DNA of 64,000 nucleotides. It comes from Arion vulgaris. Its lineage: Eukaryota > Mollusca > Gastropoda > Stylommatophora > Arionidae. The notes under the pieces are model-generated. The model searched no databases, was not told the DNA's origin, and saw nothing but the letters and a program-made list of their open reading frames with translations. Every line of letters starts with the position of its first letter. Positions within the stretch are counted from its first letter, which is position 1. A program made the position numbers and the translations under genes. Below are positions 41,330-51,667 of the stretch, one piece after another. The stretch lies in assembly GCA_020796225.1 (NCBI GenBank), contig CM036759.1:68080590-68144589 (forward strand). The letters are read 5' to 3'.

Positions 41330-41550
41330 GTTCTTTTGTTTATTATTTTATTATTCAAGCTTATTTGAACCGAGGCACTCTCCCCTTTCAACCCAATGAT
41401 CAGCTTCTCATTGGTAATATTAGAGTGTGAAGTTGAATTTGTTTGTTATTAAAGTTTCTTTGAGACGAGACACGCTATTTCTACCTAAGGACGAGCCTTT
41501 TATTAGTTATATTAGAGCGTGCAGTTGCATTTGTTTGTTTGTTATATAGG
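41330..41550. repeat. Dispersed repeat T, two diverged tandem copies
   Basis: GAACCGAGGCACTCTCCCCT..TTGGTAATATTAGAGTGTGA and GAGACGAGACACGCTATTTC..TTAGTTATATTAGAGCGTGC have the same layout as 12835-12930 and 60655-60735. Confidence 0.5.
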
Positions 41551-41562
41551 GGGTTCTTCTTC

Positions 41563-41826
41563 CTCTTCTTCGAACGTTCCATAACGACCACCTGTTGAAC
41601 CAGTCTTTGTGATTTGTATGTGATCTGAGCCTTAGAGCGATTGTACGTTGTGCCAGTTATACGCCTACAAGTAGGCCAAGCACATCCGATTTCTGAGACG
41701 ATTTTTATTTACTAAGGTAGCTTCCCTAGACCCCTACCTAAGTCGCCTCTTACGATATGCCTTGTAGGTGTCGTAGTGTTACTATTTTTGTTGCTCCCCT
41801 TGCGAGCACCGGCAACACGTGGGCGT
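41563..41826 (-). mobile_element. SINE-E, best preserved copy
   Basis: Minus strand: CGCCCACGTGTTGCCGGTGC, TCGCAAGGGGAGCAACAAA, core CATATCGTAAGAGGCGACTT, TCTAGGGAAGCTACCTTAGT, GAAATCGGATGTGCTTGGCC, TAGGCGTATAACTGGCACAA, GCTCAGATCACATACAAATC, CACAAAGACTGGTTCAAC, GTTCGAAGAAGAGGAAG. Confidence 0.86.
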
Positions 41827-41965
41827 ACTATGCTTCAAACAGTTCGGTTCATATCTTCTGATTTACATTCACACACATTGCATAAATCCATACGTGGACC
41901 ATCCTCCATTGTAACATACATCTTAACGTTCCAACACACTGTACTCAAGTGAAGTTCGTTAGCAT

Positions 41966-42039
<74 letters not shown>
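41966..42039. repeat. (CT)n microsatellite
   Basis: Uninterrupted CT for about 70 bp. Confidence 0.97.
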
Positions 42040-42041
<2 letters not shown>

Positions 42042-42104
42042 ACTGCATACAACAGATGTGCTTGAGCGTACTTCACCCCATTTCAATTAGTGTGATTTTT
42101 GTGC

Positions 42105-42260
42105 TAAGTTGTTACGCCCTTGCCTTGCGAGTCGAGGGTTCGAATCCGGACCGCGCCGTTCTGTTCAAGGGTGCATTTTTCCCCAGATACCAGAATGATT
42201 ATATCTGGAGCTACGGAGTTCGTGCTTTGTGCAATACTCTCGGCAGGTGGCGTACCATTT
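42105..42260 (+). mobile_element. SINE-H (tRNA-like head)
   Basis: Box A-like GTTACGCCCTTGCCTTGCGA region and box B GGTTCGAATCC, followed by CCGTTCTGTTCAAGGGTGCA, CAGAATGATTATATCTGGAG and GAGTTCGTGCTTTGTGCAAT. Recurs in reverse at 51965-52085. Confidence 0.72.
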
Positions 42261-42315
42261 CTGCGGAGATGGACTGAGCTATATGGGGTAAAATCCAGTG
42301 CAATGAAGTCAATCC

Positions 42316-42624
42316 TTTGACTTGTTTAATCCAGCGTTTCAATGGAGCTGATTCTGTTTCCTCACACTCTTGTAGTCTCTGTTGTTTAATCCAGCGTTTC
42401 AATGGAGCTGATTCTGTTTCCTCACACTCTTGTGGTCTCTGTTGTTTAATCCAGCGTTTCAATGGAGCTGATTCTGTTTCCTCACACTCTTGTAGTCTCT
42501 GTTGTTTAATCCAGCGTTTCAATGGAGCTGATTCTGTTTCCTCACACTCTTGTAGTCTCTGTTGTTTAATCCAGCGTTTCAATGGAGCTGATTCTGTTTC
42601 CTCACACTCTTGTAGTCTCTGTTG
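42316..42624. repeat. 60-bp minisatellite, five copies
   Basis: Practically identical units: TTTAATCCAGCGTTTCAATG, GAGCTGATTCTGTTTCCTCA, CACTCTTGTAGTCTCTGTTG. Period divisible by 3, so both strands remain open. The last unit runs into the SINE-A head (GTGTAGAGG). Confidence 0.95.
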
Positions 42625-42745
42625 TGTAGAGGTATAGCTCTGACCTCTAGCTCCGAACATACTGGGTTCGTTCTCAGCGTGGAGCGATCGGGGTATTGTT
42701 TCAGAGATCCCTTCTCTTAATGTAGATGAGATCAAGTTTCTATGA
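42620..42745 (+). mobile_element. SINE-A head and proximal body
   Basis: TGTTGTGTAGAGGTATAGCT, box B-like GGGTTCGTTCTC and TTCAGAGATCCCTTCTCTTA correspond to the first 120 bp of SINE-A. It is followed by an array of the next SINE-A segment in place of the rest of the body. Confidence 0.72.
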
Positions 42746-43108
42746 CAGACACCTTCTCTTAATGTAGATGAGATCAAGTTTCTATGACAGACACCTTCTC
42801 TTAATGTAGATGAGATCTCAAGTATCTATGACAGACACCTTCTCTTAATGTAGATGAGATCAAGTTTCTATGACAGACACCTTCTCTTAATGTAGATGAG
42901 ATCAAGTATCTATGACAGACACCTTCTCTTAATGTAGATGAGATCTCAAGTATCTATGACAGACACCTTCTCTTAATGTAGATGAGATCTCAAGTATCTA
43001 TGACAGACACCTTCTCTTAATGTAGATGAGATCTCAAGTATCTATGACAGACACCTTCTCTTAATGTAGATGAGATCTCAAGTATCTATGACATACCACT
43101 TCTCAAAT
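42711..43108. repeat. 42-44 bp minisatellite derived from SINE-A
   Basis: Nine units of CTTCTCTTAATGTAGATGAG then ATCAAGTTTCTATGACAGAC. The unit aligns with the SINE-A body phrase CTGATCTCAGTGTAGGTGAG followed by ATCGAGTTCCTAGTCCTATC. Two unit types (ATCAAGTTT and ATCTCAAGTAT) alternate then settle on the second. Confidence 0.92.
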
Positions 43109-43289
43109 ATAAGTTAGGTTTATATTTAATTAAATTCTTGCTTACTTATGTCAAACTATACACACCAGATCTTTGTTTTTAAAAGACAATTGACTTAGTA
43201 TTACCGCAGCCTACTAACGGTTGTCTCTAGATCTGGTCTGGTCAGCTCAGATATGTAAATTGTCGTACATTGCTTATATCAAAAATTTG
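43109..43289 (+). mobile_element. LINE-r 3' UTR fragment
   Basis: CTTAGTATTACCGCAGCCTA, TCTAGATCTGGTCTGGTCAG and TACATTGCTTATATC match 19730-19830, downstream of the LINE-r coding end. The first 80 bp are AT-rich and unassigned. Confidence 0.5.
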
Positions 43290-43670
43290 AAAATCGTGGC
43301 ATATCCTTTACATGACTTAGCCAGTAACCACAGTAAACGATTTTTCTAGCCACCACTTATACGTTCAGTAGTTTACCATTGCTTTCTGAACGGTGAAGTC
43401 TATTTTAAAGTTTAAAAAGTTAATTGCATATCCTTTACATGACTTTGCGAATCAACCCTAGTCTTTTGACGCTGTTCTCAGAACGTCGGGGTTAATACAC
43501 CCAGTCTCTATCCCCTAAGCCACAGACACCACCGATATTTTTACCTTTCATAAAAATCTCAAAGACACGAATTTGAATTCCAAACTTACCCACCGCGATG
43601 TGTAAACCAGGTACGCCTTGGTTGTGATGGAGCTCACTACGCCTTCAGCTACATACGCCCATGTACAAAC
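43290..43670 (-). mobile_element. SINE-J copy, rearranged
   Basis: Minus-strand head at 43590-43668 (TAGCTGAAGGCGTAGTGAGC; box B-like GGTTTACACATCG) and body at 43290-43400 (GCAATGGTAAACTACTGAAC). Between them (43420-43545) lies another tRNA-like piece (GTGGCTTAGGGGATAGAGAC) and a partial duplicate of the GCATATCCTTTACATGACTT segment. Confidence 0.6.
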
Positions 43671-44004
43671 ATATAACAGGAGTGCCCAATTACCACAAAC
43701 TCCAGCCAAGCATTCAAATAGCAATATTGTCATTCAATGTATTAAAAAAAACCACAGCAATACCAAATATTGAAAATATGTTAGAATTATTATCAAAGAT
43801 TACAAAACAAGGTGCAGTAGTTATTCATACTGTGGTAGATACAGAAGAAAAGGTTATTAGTAAATAACATCAGAAATACATTAGTGGATACAAGAAGATA
43901 CCGCCTAGCTATATATATATGCTAATTATGAAAGACCAAAACATCACATGTTCAATTTTAAAAATATATATATATATGCGTATCGTTCAAGTACTTGCAT
44001 GTCT
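43671..44004. other. AT-rich stretch with a small open frame
   Basis: A 68-codon plus frame (43661-43867, ends EEKVISK) has unremarkable composition and no recognised domain. (TA)n at 43907-43975. Confidence 0.3.
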
Positions 44005-44260
44005 CTTGCGGAACGTCGTTTTCATCCCAGCCTGCCTGAAAAACTCTCTGTCTCTAGTAAGTTGCGGAACGTCGTTTTCATCCCAGCCTGCCTGAAAAAC
44101 TCTCTGTCTCTAGCAAGTTGCGGAACGTCGTTGTCATCCCAGCCTGCCTGAAAAACTCTCTGTCTCTAGTAAGTTGCGGAACGTCGTTTTCATCCCAGCC
44201 TGCCTGAAAAACTCTCTGTCTCTAGAAAGTTGCGGAACGTTGTTGTCATCCCAGCCTGTC
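44005..44260. repeat. 58-bp minisatellite, about 4.5 copies
   Basis: Units GTTGCGGAACGTCGTTTTCA, TCCCAGCCTGCCTGAAAAAC, TCTCTGTCTCTAGTAA. The right end continues into LINE-f through CCTGTCTCTAGCATG, so the seed may be the LINE-f 3' end. Confidence 0.92.
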
Positions 44261-44678
44261 TCTAGCATGTTCTCCCGTCTCTTCCAGCATCATGTTCGAG
44301 GTTTCTTTGATGTCCTGCTGCCACCTTTGTTTGAGTCGCCCCCTGCCTTGTACTCAAGAAACTATGTCTTCCATTACCTTTCTCTTCAAACCACTGTGAC
44401 GTTTAACGGGATCAAAATATTTCATCTCCCGGTACATGATGTTATTTATGAAACAATGCTCCTTGATATGCAGGTCTTATAGAATGTCTTTGTTTCTTCT
44501 CTTCTCTGTCCAGGATGTTCTAAGAACTTCTTTAACACCTTGTTTAAAAAAAGCTTCAATTTTGTTCTGTAATGTTTGTGTTATGGTCCACGATTCACAT
44601 CCTTAGTCTTACAGTTGTTTCTTTCCTTGCGGCATGCAATAGTTTCTTGAAGCTGACCACCCCTCTGGAAAGCCATGG

Positions 44679-45002
44679 TTAGTCTTCTTCCGTACAATCT
44701 CCATTGTTGGTAATTATAGAGCCTAAATATTCCAAATATATGACGTTCTTAATGTCGCCATTATTGATGGTAATTTTGGGTTGTGATTTTGCTTTGTCGG
44801 TGGACATAATTTTAGTTTTCTTTATATTTAGAAATATGTTCTGATCTTCACTGTGTTTATTGACAGACTGAATTAGATGTTCCAACCCCGTGGCATTATT
44901 TGAGTGTAGTACTGTGTCATCTGCGTACCTTAATTTCTGGAATAAAATGTCTACCAATTGTAAACGGGTCCACAAATTTGCAGATTTTGTCATTCCTAAC
45001 AT
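44679..45002 (-). pseudogene. Reverse transcriptase fragment of LINE-f
   Basis: About 107 codons open. LRYADDTVLHSNNATGLEHL holds the catalytic Y-A-D-D, followed by NKHSEDQNIFLNIKKTKIMS (motif D, K-K-T-K) and VIYLEYLGSIITNNGDCTEE (the Y-L-G-S-x-I motif E region). The fingers and motif B are cut off by a nested insertion. Confidence 0.85.
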
Positions 45003-45023
45003 TTCTCATTTGATGTTCTGCAT

Positions 45024-45240
45024 TACAATTCCTCTCGTACTGTATTCATTACATAGGACCCACAAGCAACTTCTCCGCACCACTCTATCCTGGGCAACTC
45101 GCTCAATCTCCTCAATGGAACTGAGACTGATATTTCTAGCCTCTCACAGCAAAGTTCGTTTCAGGGTCTCCTTAGGTCATCCTCTCTTTCTTGAAAGCTT
45201 TGCATCCCACTTCAATGCCTGCTTTGATATTCTTTGATCA
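45024..45240 (-). mobile_element. LINE-e 3' terminal fragment nested in LINE-f
   Basis: Flanked by ATGTTCTGCAT at 45013-45023 and 45241-45251. The 217 bp match LINE-e at 650-759 and 2471-2590 read together, without the 1.7 kb insertion there, and so confirm that the latter is an insertion. Confidence 0.88.
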
Positions 45241-45350
45241 ATGTTCTGCATAGATTAGATGTTGAATAAATATGGGGAGAGTATGCATCCTTGTCTTATT
45301 CGACTTTGCAGCACGTCGAACCATTCTGATGTTTCTACGGCTTTTCTGTA

Positions 45351-45604
45351 AGAAAGATCACGGTTACACAATGCGGCGAAGCACGTCACCGTGACGTGTA
45401 TGAACAGACGTGAAATGGGACGTCAAGATTGAGGTTACAAAATGACAACACAAATAATTCACACAAAATGGCTACTAAAAATAGCTGTGGTTTTCAAGAT
45501 AAGTTGCAAAACGATGTAAATTTGCTGTTGCAGGCGAGTAAGGAGGGTTGTTTAAGCAGTTATGACAATTAAGGCCACATAATATTGCAAAGCATGTCAA
45601 TAGT
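45351..45604. other. Unassigned stretch
   Basis: No family match or sustained open frame. Confidence 0.45.
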
Positions 45605-46012
45605 TAGAGGTTGGGTGCTCGCCTATCGTTCTAAAGGTACTTGGTTCACTCCCTCGTAGAGCCATCCTTTTCAAGATTTCTGATCTCAGTGTAGGTGAGA
45701 TTGAGTTTCTAGTCCTATGAGAAGGAGGATGAAACGTAGGTCACGTGTTCAAGTTGAGAACTTCAAAGAACCCCAGGCAGTTCAAAATCAAGAAGAGCAA
45801 ACTGGAAACTTGCTGACCTCGAAAAGTCATTTGAAAGATTTTTTGTAAAGTTCCTACTAAATATTTTGACCATCTTCTAAATTACATCGGGAACCCCAGC
45901 GGTGCTACAGAGTTCGTGCACTCCCGCTGAGATATTCCTGTGTAAGAAAGAGATTGGAGCCCACACGGTTACCCACCGAAGTGCAATGATGATGGTTTTA
46001 TCAATCAATATA
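45605..46012 (+). mobile_element. SINE-A copy
   Basis: AGAGGTTGGGTGCTCGCCTA head, TGATCTCAGTGTAGGTGAGA, GCAGTTCAAAATCAAGAAGA, GAGTTCGTGCACTCCCGCTG, GAAGTGCAATGATGATGG and a very short ATCAATC tail. Confidence 0.82.
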
Positions 46013-46127
46013 AGGAAAGCTGTGATTTTATTTTTTTCCGATCCAGAAGCACTTGAGCTTTTCAGCTCTTCGGCTCGGTGCCATGGACATCGTAACCCTT
46101 AGGTTCGGTGCCAAGAACACTGTAAAT

Positions 46128-46236
46128 TTGGGGAATCTGTGGCTTTTTCTGCCATCCCGCGGAATTGAACCCGCACACACAGAGGGATAGTCACCTGTAG
46201 TCTAACGCGCTACGAACACGCTGGGCAGACGGGCAT
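46128..46236 (-). mobile_element. SINE-I copy
   Basis: Minus strand: GCCCAGCGTGTTCGTAGCGC, box B-like GGGTTCAATTCCGC, AAAAAGCCACAGATTCCCC; same order as 12318-12450. Confidence 0.68.
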
Positions 46237-46257
46237 AGCTGTGGTTATAAAGACACA

Positions 46258-46480
46258 TCATCATCATCAACAGCTTGTTCTCAGCAGAACTTTGCCACCC
46301 TTACAGTCCTTCGGATTTCTCTCTCATAGGCCAGATGTCCAGTCTCTGCAACCATCATACTCAAACCATCAGTTACATCCTGAATCCATCGTCTCCGTGG
46401 TCTTGCTCTTCTCCTCTTTGCCGGGATACCTTCTCTATAATAGTTTACTCCAGCCCTTCGTGTCTCTGAGAACACTCAAA
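46258..46480 (-). mobile_element. LINE-c C-terminal remnant
   Basis: The minus strand encodes YREGIPAKRRRARPRRRWIQ, DVTDGLSMMVAETGHLAYER and RRTVRVAKFCSEQAV, the final LINE-c residues. Confidence 0.78.
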
Positions 46481-46738
46481 TTGACGTTGAATAAATAGAG
46501 TGATTGAAAGAGTTTGGAATTATATCTTGTACAAGTATAGCTGGTTGCATGAGGGGCAGAGAGAGATGTGTATTTATCCAGTGAACAACAGGAACTATAA
46601 GTATGCATACCCTTCGACATCTGTTGAGGGAGACTGAGCACCTATGGGTCTGCCCGGAGTGTTGTGAGGGCAGTTCAATAACCAACATACACATGTACAC
46701 GGTGATATGTTCTTATTTTTGACATATTTATCTTGGTG
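46481..46738. other. Repeat X copy and unassigned sequence
   Basis: CATCTGTTGAGGGAGACTGA and GCACCTATGGGTCTGCCCGG match repeat X at 17600-17720. The remainder is unassigned. Confidence 0.45.
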
Positions 46739-48280
46739 AGTAAATGATGTTGGTGGTGGTGGTGAGTAAATGATGTTGTTGTTGTTGGTGGTGAGTAAAT
46801 GATGTTGTTGTTGTTGGTGGTGAGTAAATGAAGTTGTTGGTGAATAAATGTTGTTTTTGGTGAGTAAATGATGTTGGTGAGTAAATGATGTTGGTGGTGA
46901 GTAAATGATGTTGGTGAGTAAATGATGTTGTTGTTGGTGAGTAAATAATGTTGGTGAGTAAATGATGTTGTTGTTGGTGAGTAAATGATGTTGTTGTTGG
47001 TGAGTAAATGATGTTGGTGAGTAAATGATGTTGTTGGTGGTGAGTAAATGATGTTGTTGTTGGTGAGTAAATGATGTTGGTGAGTAAATGATGTTGTTGT
47101 TGGTGAGTAAATGATGTTGTTGGTGGTGAGTAAATGATGATGTTGGTGAGTAAATGATGTTGTTGCTGGTGAGTAAATGATGTTGGTGAGTAAATGATGT
47201 TGTTGTTGGTGGTGAGTAAATGATGTTGTTGTTGGTGAGTAAATGATGTTGGTGAGTAAATGATGTTGTTGTTGGTGAGTAAATGATGTTGGTGAGTAAA
47301 TGATGTTGTTGGTGAGTAAAAGATGTTGTTGTTGGTGGGTAAATGATGTTGTTGCTGGTGAGTAAATTATGTTGGTGAGTAAATTATGTTGTTGGTGAGT
47401 AAATGATGTTGTTGTTGGTGAATAAATGATGTTGGTGAGTAAATGATGTTGGTGAGTAAATGATGATGTTGTTGTTGGTGAGTAAATGATGTTGGTGGTG
47501 AGTAAATGATGTTGTTGGTGAATAAATGATGTTGTTGTTGGTGAATAAATGATGTTGGTGAGTAAATGATGTTGGTGAGTAAATGATGATGTTGTTGTTG
47601 GTGAGTAAATGATGTTGGTGGTGAGTAAATGATGTTGTTGGTGAGTAAATGATGTTGGTGAGTAAATGATGTGGTAAGTAAATGATGTTGTTGTTGGTGA
47701 GTAAATGATGTTGTTGGAGAGTAAATGATGTTGTTGGTGAGTAAATGATGTTGTTGTTGGTGAGTAAATGATGGTGTTGTTGGTGAGTAAATGATACTGG
47801 TGGTGAGTAAATGATGTTGTTGGTGGTGAGTAAATGATGTTGTTGTTGGTGAGTAAATGATGTTGGTGGTGAGTAAATGATGTTGTTGTTGGTGGGTAAA
47901 TGATGTTGTTGTTGGTGGTGAGTAAATGATGTTGTTGGTGAGTAAATGATGTTGTTGGTGAGTAAATGATGTTGTTGTTGGTGGGTAAATGATGTTGTTG
48001 GTGAGTAAATGATGTTGTTGGTTGGTAAATGATGTTGTTGTTGGTGGGTAAATGATGTTGTTGGTGGGTAAATGATGTTGTTGGTGAGTAAATGATGTTG
48101 TTGGTGGGTAAATGATGTTGTTGTTGGTGGGTAAATGATGTTGTTGGTGGGTAAATGATGTTGTTGGTGGGTAAATGATGTTGTTGTTGGTGGGTAAATG
48201 ATGTTGTTGGTGGGTAAATGATGTTGTTGGTGGGTAAATGATGTTGTTGGTGGGTAAATGATGTTGTTGTGGGTAAATGA
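46739..48280. repeat. GTAAATGATGTTGTTGTTGGTGA array, about 1.54 kb
   Basis: Around 75 units built from GAGTAAATGATGTTG plus a variable number of TTG/GTG triplets. Since the length changes are mostly multiples of 3, minus frames stay open for over 300 codons (SFTHQQHHLPTNN-like). Right-hand units use GGGTAAATG. Confidence 0.96.
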
Positions 48281-48339
48281 TGGGGTGGAAAACAACCCCA
48301 TCAAAATTTAACAAGAATATTTCCATGTCTTACTTTAGT

Positions 48340-49125
48340 TGTCTTCTCTCCATACAATCATGTCCTTATATCATTCTCTCTTTCTCTCTCTCTCTCCATA
48401 CAATCATGTCCTTATATCATTCTCTCTTTCTCCATACAATCATGTCCTTATATCACTCTTTCTCTCTCTCTCTCCATACAATCATATCATTATATCATTC
48501 TCTCTTTCTCCATACAATCATGTCATTATATCACACTCTCTCTCTCCATACAATCATATCATTATATCACCTCTCTTTCTCCATACAATCATGTCATTAT
48601 ATCATCTTCTCTCTGCCCATACAATCATATCTTTATATCATTCTCTCTTTCTCCATACAATCATGCCATTCTATCAATCTCTCTCTCTCTCTCCATACAA
48701 TCATATCTTTATATCACTCTCTCTTTCTCCATACAATCATGTCATTATATCACTCTCTCTTTCTCCATACAATCATGTCATTATATCACTCTCTCTCTCC
48801 ATACAATCATGTCATTATATCACTCTCTCTCTCCATACAATCATGTCATTATATCACTTCTCTTCTCCATACAATCATGTCATTATATCACTTCTCTCCA
48901 TACAATCATGTCATTATATCATCTTCTCTCTCCATACAATCATGTCATTATATCACTCTCTCTCTCTCTCTGCCCATACAATCATATCTTTATATCACTC
49001 TCTCTCCATACAATCATATCATTATATCACTCTCTCACCATACAATCATATCATTATATCACTCTCTCCCCATACAATCATATCATTATATCACTCTCTC
49101 CCCATACAATCATGCTGCAATAGTT
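48340..49125. repeat. 28-36 bp minisatellite with variable CT spacer
   Basis: About 26 units of CCATACAATCATGTCATTAT then ATCA plus (CT)n of varying length. Open plus frames are compositional. Confidence 0.95.
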
Positions 49126-49239
49126 GTAATCTACACATACAATCCTATTACTTAATTTGTTCTCATGCTACATCACAGTTCAGATCTCACAGCAGATGTA
49201 CAGACAGCAGAACACAACAGTAGGACCACTAAGTCACAG

Positions 49240-49443
49240 CTCTGTTTGTAGACCGTCTGTTTGTAGACCGTCTGTTTGTAGACCATCTGTTTGTAGACCG
49301 TCTGTTTGTAGACAGTCTGTTTGTAGACCGTCTGTTTGTAGGCCGTCTGTTTGTAGACCGTCTGTTTGTAGACCGTCTGTTTGTAGACCGTCTGTTTGTA
49401 GACCGTTTTTCGCTGTTTGTAGACCATCTGTTTGTAGACCGGT
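49240..49443. repeat. 15-bp minisatellite of hairpin-like units
   Basis: About 13 units of GTCTGTTTGTAGACC. Each unit contains GTCT...AGAC as self-complementary arms. The SVCRP / VYKQT peptides on the two strands are repeat translations. Confidence 0.95.
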
Positions 49444-49729
49444 TTGAGAGTCAAGAGGGTAGAAACCATAAATAGCGAGAGACACAAGACTAACGGAAAT
49501 AAGTGAGCTTGGTATCCGTATAATACAGACCTGGACGGACCCATAATTTTGGGCAAGGGTACTTAGGTACTATGCTATACTAATGTCTATATTGCACAAT
49601 GATGTCTTTAAAAAACTGTCACTACTGTCTGTAATACCGCTTTTCAGGACGGTGAGAGACAGGGGGAGGCATGAGCCTGTGGAATTTAATGGCTGCATGG
49701 CTAGTGCGGTGGCCCTGAAACTGATCAGA
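49444..49729. other. Unassigned stretch
   Basis: No family match; the short open frames here have no recognisable domain. Confidence 0.4.
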
Positions 49730-49815
49730 TTTGTATTTTTCTTTATGCCCCCGGTAGAAAAAAACCACTTCTTGGTCGTGCCGTGGATTGAACTCGGGTC
49801 TCCTAGCGCCACTGG
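49730..49815 (-). mobile_element. SINE-G head region
   Basis: Minus strand: GGAGACCCGAGTTCAATCCA (box B-like GAGTTCAATCCACG), then a GGCATAAAGAAAAA segment as in SINE-G at 40545. The box A part lies in the array immediately to the right. Confidence 0.68.
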
Positions 49816-50001
49816 AAGCCAGGCTCTAATCCATTTGTCCACATGGAAGCCAGGCTCTAATCCATTTGTCCACATGGAAGCCAGGCTCTAATCCATTTGT
49901 CCACATGGAAGCCAGGCTCTAATCCATTTGTCCACATGGGGGCAAGGCTCTAATCCATTTGTCCACATGGGGGCAAGGCTCTAATCCATTTGTCCACATG
50001 C
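49814..50001. repeat. 31-bp minisatellite: SINE-G box A segment, six copies
   Basis: Plus-strand units GAAGCCAGGCTCTAATCCAT then TTGTCCACATG. On minus each reads GGACAAATGGATTAGAGCCT, the counterpart of GGCAGAATGGATAAGAGCGC at 20605 and GGCCGAATCGATTAGAGCTC at 40505. The two rightmost full units share GGGGCAAGG in place of GGAAGCCAGG. Confidence 0.92.
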
Positions 50002-50049
50002 TCCCTAACTATGTCATTGTCATAATGTATCAACTGTGGTCATACTGTT

Positions 50050-50285
50050 ACACACTGTCTCAATGATGAATCTATTGTACCCCGCACTGTCTCAATGATG
50101 AATCTATTGTACCCCGCACTGTCTCAATGATGAATCTATTGTACCCCGCACTGTCTCAATGATGAATCTATTGTACCCCACACTGTCTCAATGATGAATC
50201 TATTGTACCCCGCACTGTCTCAATGATGAAGCTATTGTATGTACTTCACACTGTCTCAATGATGAATCTATTGTACACCATCATT
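50050..50285. repeat. 32-bp minisatellite, about 7 copies
   Basis: Units CACTGTCTCAATGATGAATC then TATTGTACCCCG, near-identical apart from one GAAGC variant with a 4-bp insertion. Confidence 0.95.
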
Positions 50286-50559
50286 TAATGAACATTGAAA
50301 ATAAATGCTCCCGGTATTAAAGAATCTCCGTGACTATTAAAGAATCTCCCTATATTAAAGAATCTCCCTGATGTAGTGACCAGCTATGATCTGAAGAATG
50401 ATGTGATGTTGACTCTCCCTGAGACTCTCTTACTGTACCACACAGTTCTTGTCACTGTCTAACAGCTGTAGCTTGCCTGAGGAGATCTCTTGATCCAAGA
50501 GCTCATCGTCTTCAATGCTGTTTGAGATATGAGACTTCAGTTATTAACATGGAAATATA
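50286..50559. other. Unassigned stretch
   Basis: Starts with TATTAAAGAATCTCC repeated three times (50316-50370); otherwise nothing recognised. Confidence 0.45.
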
Positions 50560-51652
50560 TATCTCTTTCTCTTTATCTCTTTCTCTCTCTCTCTCTCTCT
50601 TCTGTCCCTCTCTCCTATCTCTCTTTCTGTCTGCCTCCCTATCTCCTCTATCTCTCTTTCTGTCTCTCTCTCCCTATCTCTCTTTCTATCTCTCTTTCTG
50701 TCTCTCTCTCCCTATCTCTCTTTCTGTCCCTCTCTCCCTATCTCTCTTTCTGTCTCTCTCCTATCTCTCTTTCTATCTCTCTTTCTGTCCTCTCTCCCTA
50801 TCTCTTCTGTCCTCTCCTATCTCTCTCTATCTCTCTCTGTCCCTCTTCTCCCTATCTCTCTTTCTGTCTTTCTCCTATCTCTCTTTCTGTCCCTCTTTCC
50901 CTATCTCTCTTTCTGTCTCTCTCCCTATCTCTCTTCTGTCTCCCCCTATCTCTCTTTCTGTCTCTCTCCCTATCTCTCTTTCTGTCCTCTCTCCCTATCT
51001 CTCTTCTGTCCTCTCTCCCATCTCTCTTCTCTCTTCTGTCTTCTCCCTATTTTCTTTCTGTCTCTCTCTCCTATCTCTCTTTCTGTCTGTCTCCTATCTC
51101 TCTCTCTCTCTCCTTCTTCTCTTCTCTCCCTATCTCTCTTTCTGTCTTCTATCTCTTTCTGTCTCTCTCCCATCTCTCTTTCTGCTCTCCTCTCTCCCTA
51201 TCTCTCTTCTGTCCTCTCTCTCTCCCTTCTCTCTCTTCTGTCCTCTCTCCCTATCTCTCTTTCTGTCTTCTTCTTCTGTTCTCCCACTCTCTTTCTTTCT
51301 CCTCCTTATCTCCACTCTTTCTTCTGCTCTCCTACTCTTCTGCTCTCATCTCTTTGTCTTTCTCTATATTCTACTCTTTCCTTTCTCTTTTCTCTCCTTT
51401 CTCTCTCTTCTTCATCTCTCTCTCCTATTTCTCTCTTTCTCCTCTCTCTCTCTCTCTTTGTATTTCACTCTCATTCTCTCACTCTTCTCGCTTTCGATTT
51501 GCTTTATATCTCTCTTCCCATCTCTCTCTCTGCCTTTCTTTCCCTCCCATATCTCTCTTTCTCTACCCCTATCTCTCGCTCCCCATGTCTCTCTGTCTTT
51601 CTCTCTTTATCCTTCCATCTCTCTCCATCTCTCTCTCTCACTCACACACACA
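50560..51652. repeat. Pyrimidine-rich array, about 1.1 kb
   Basis: Units of TATCTCTCTTTCTGTCTCTC then TCCC with variable length. The strand-opposite counterpart in composition to the GA array at 22.6-24.4 kb. Open frames of S/L/F/P-only peptide are artefacts. Confidence 0.95.
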
Positions 51653-51667
51653 CACACGAAACAATAC

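Larger units (their letters stand above)
44262..45350 (-). mobile_element. LINE-f fragment with YADD-type RT
   Basis: A minus-strand LINE with an RT segment at 44679-45002 (open) and a 3' region to 44262 with frameshifts (post-RT domain with YREMKYFDPVKRHSG-like order). Upstream coding resumes after a 217-bp insertion at 45024-45240 (GVRQGC-like IRQGCILSPYLFN region at 45252-45300). A different family from LINE-a because motif C is YADD. Confidence 0.75.

Noticed and set aside
46739..48280. Histidine/proline-rich repeat protein on the minus strand
   Set aside because: Two overlapping frames of over 300 codons are open simultaneously because the repeat changes length by triplets; no evidence of a gene.
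48277..49223. 290-codon frames over the CCATACAATCATG array
   Set aside because: Compositional; overlapping frames open together over a tandem repeat.
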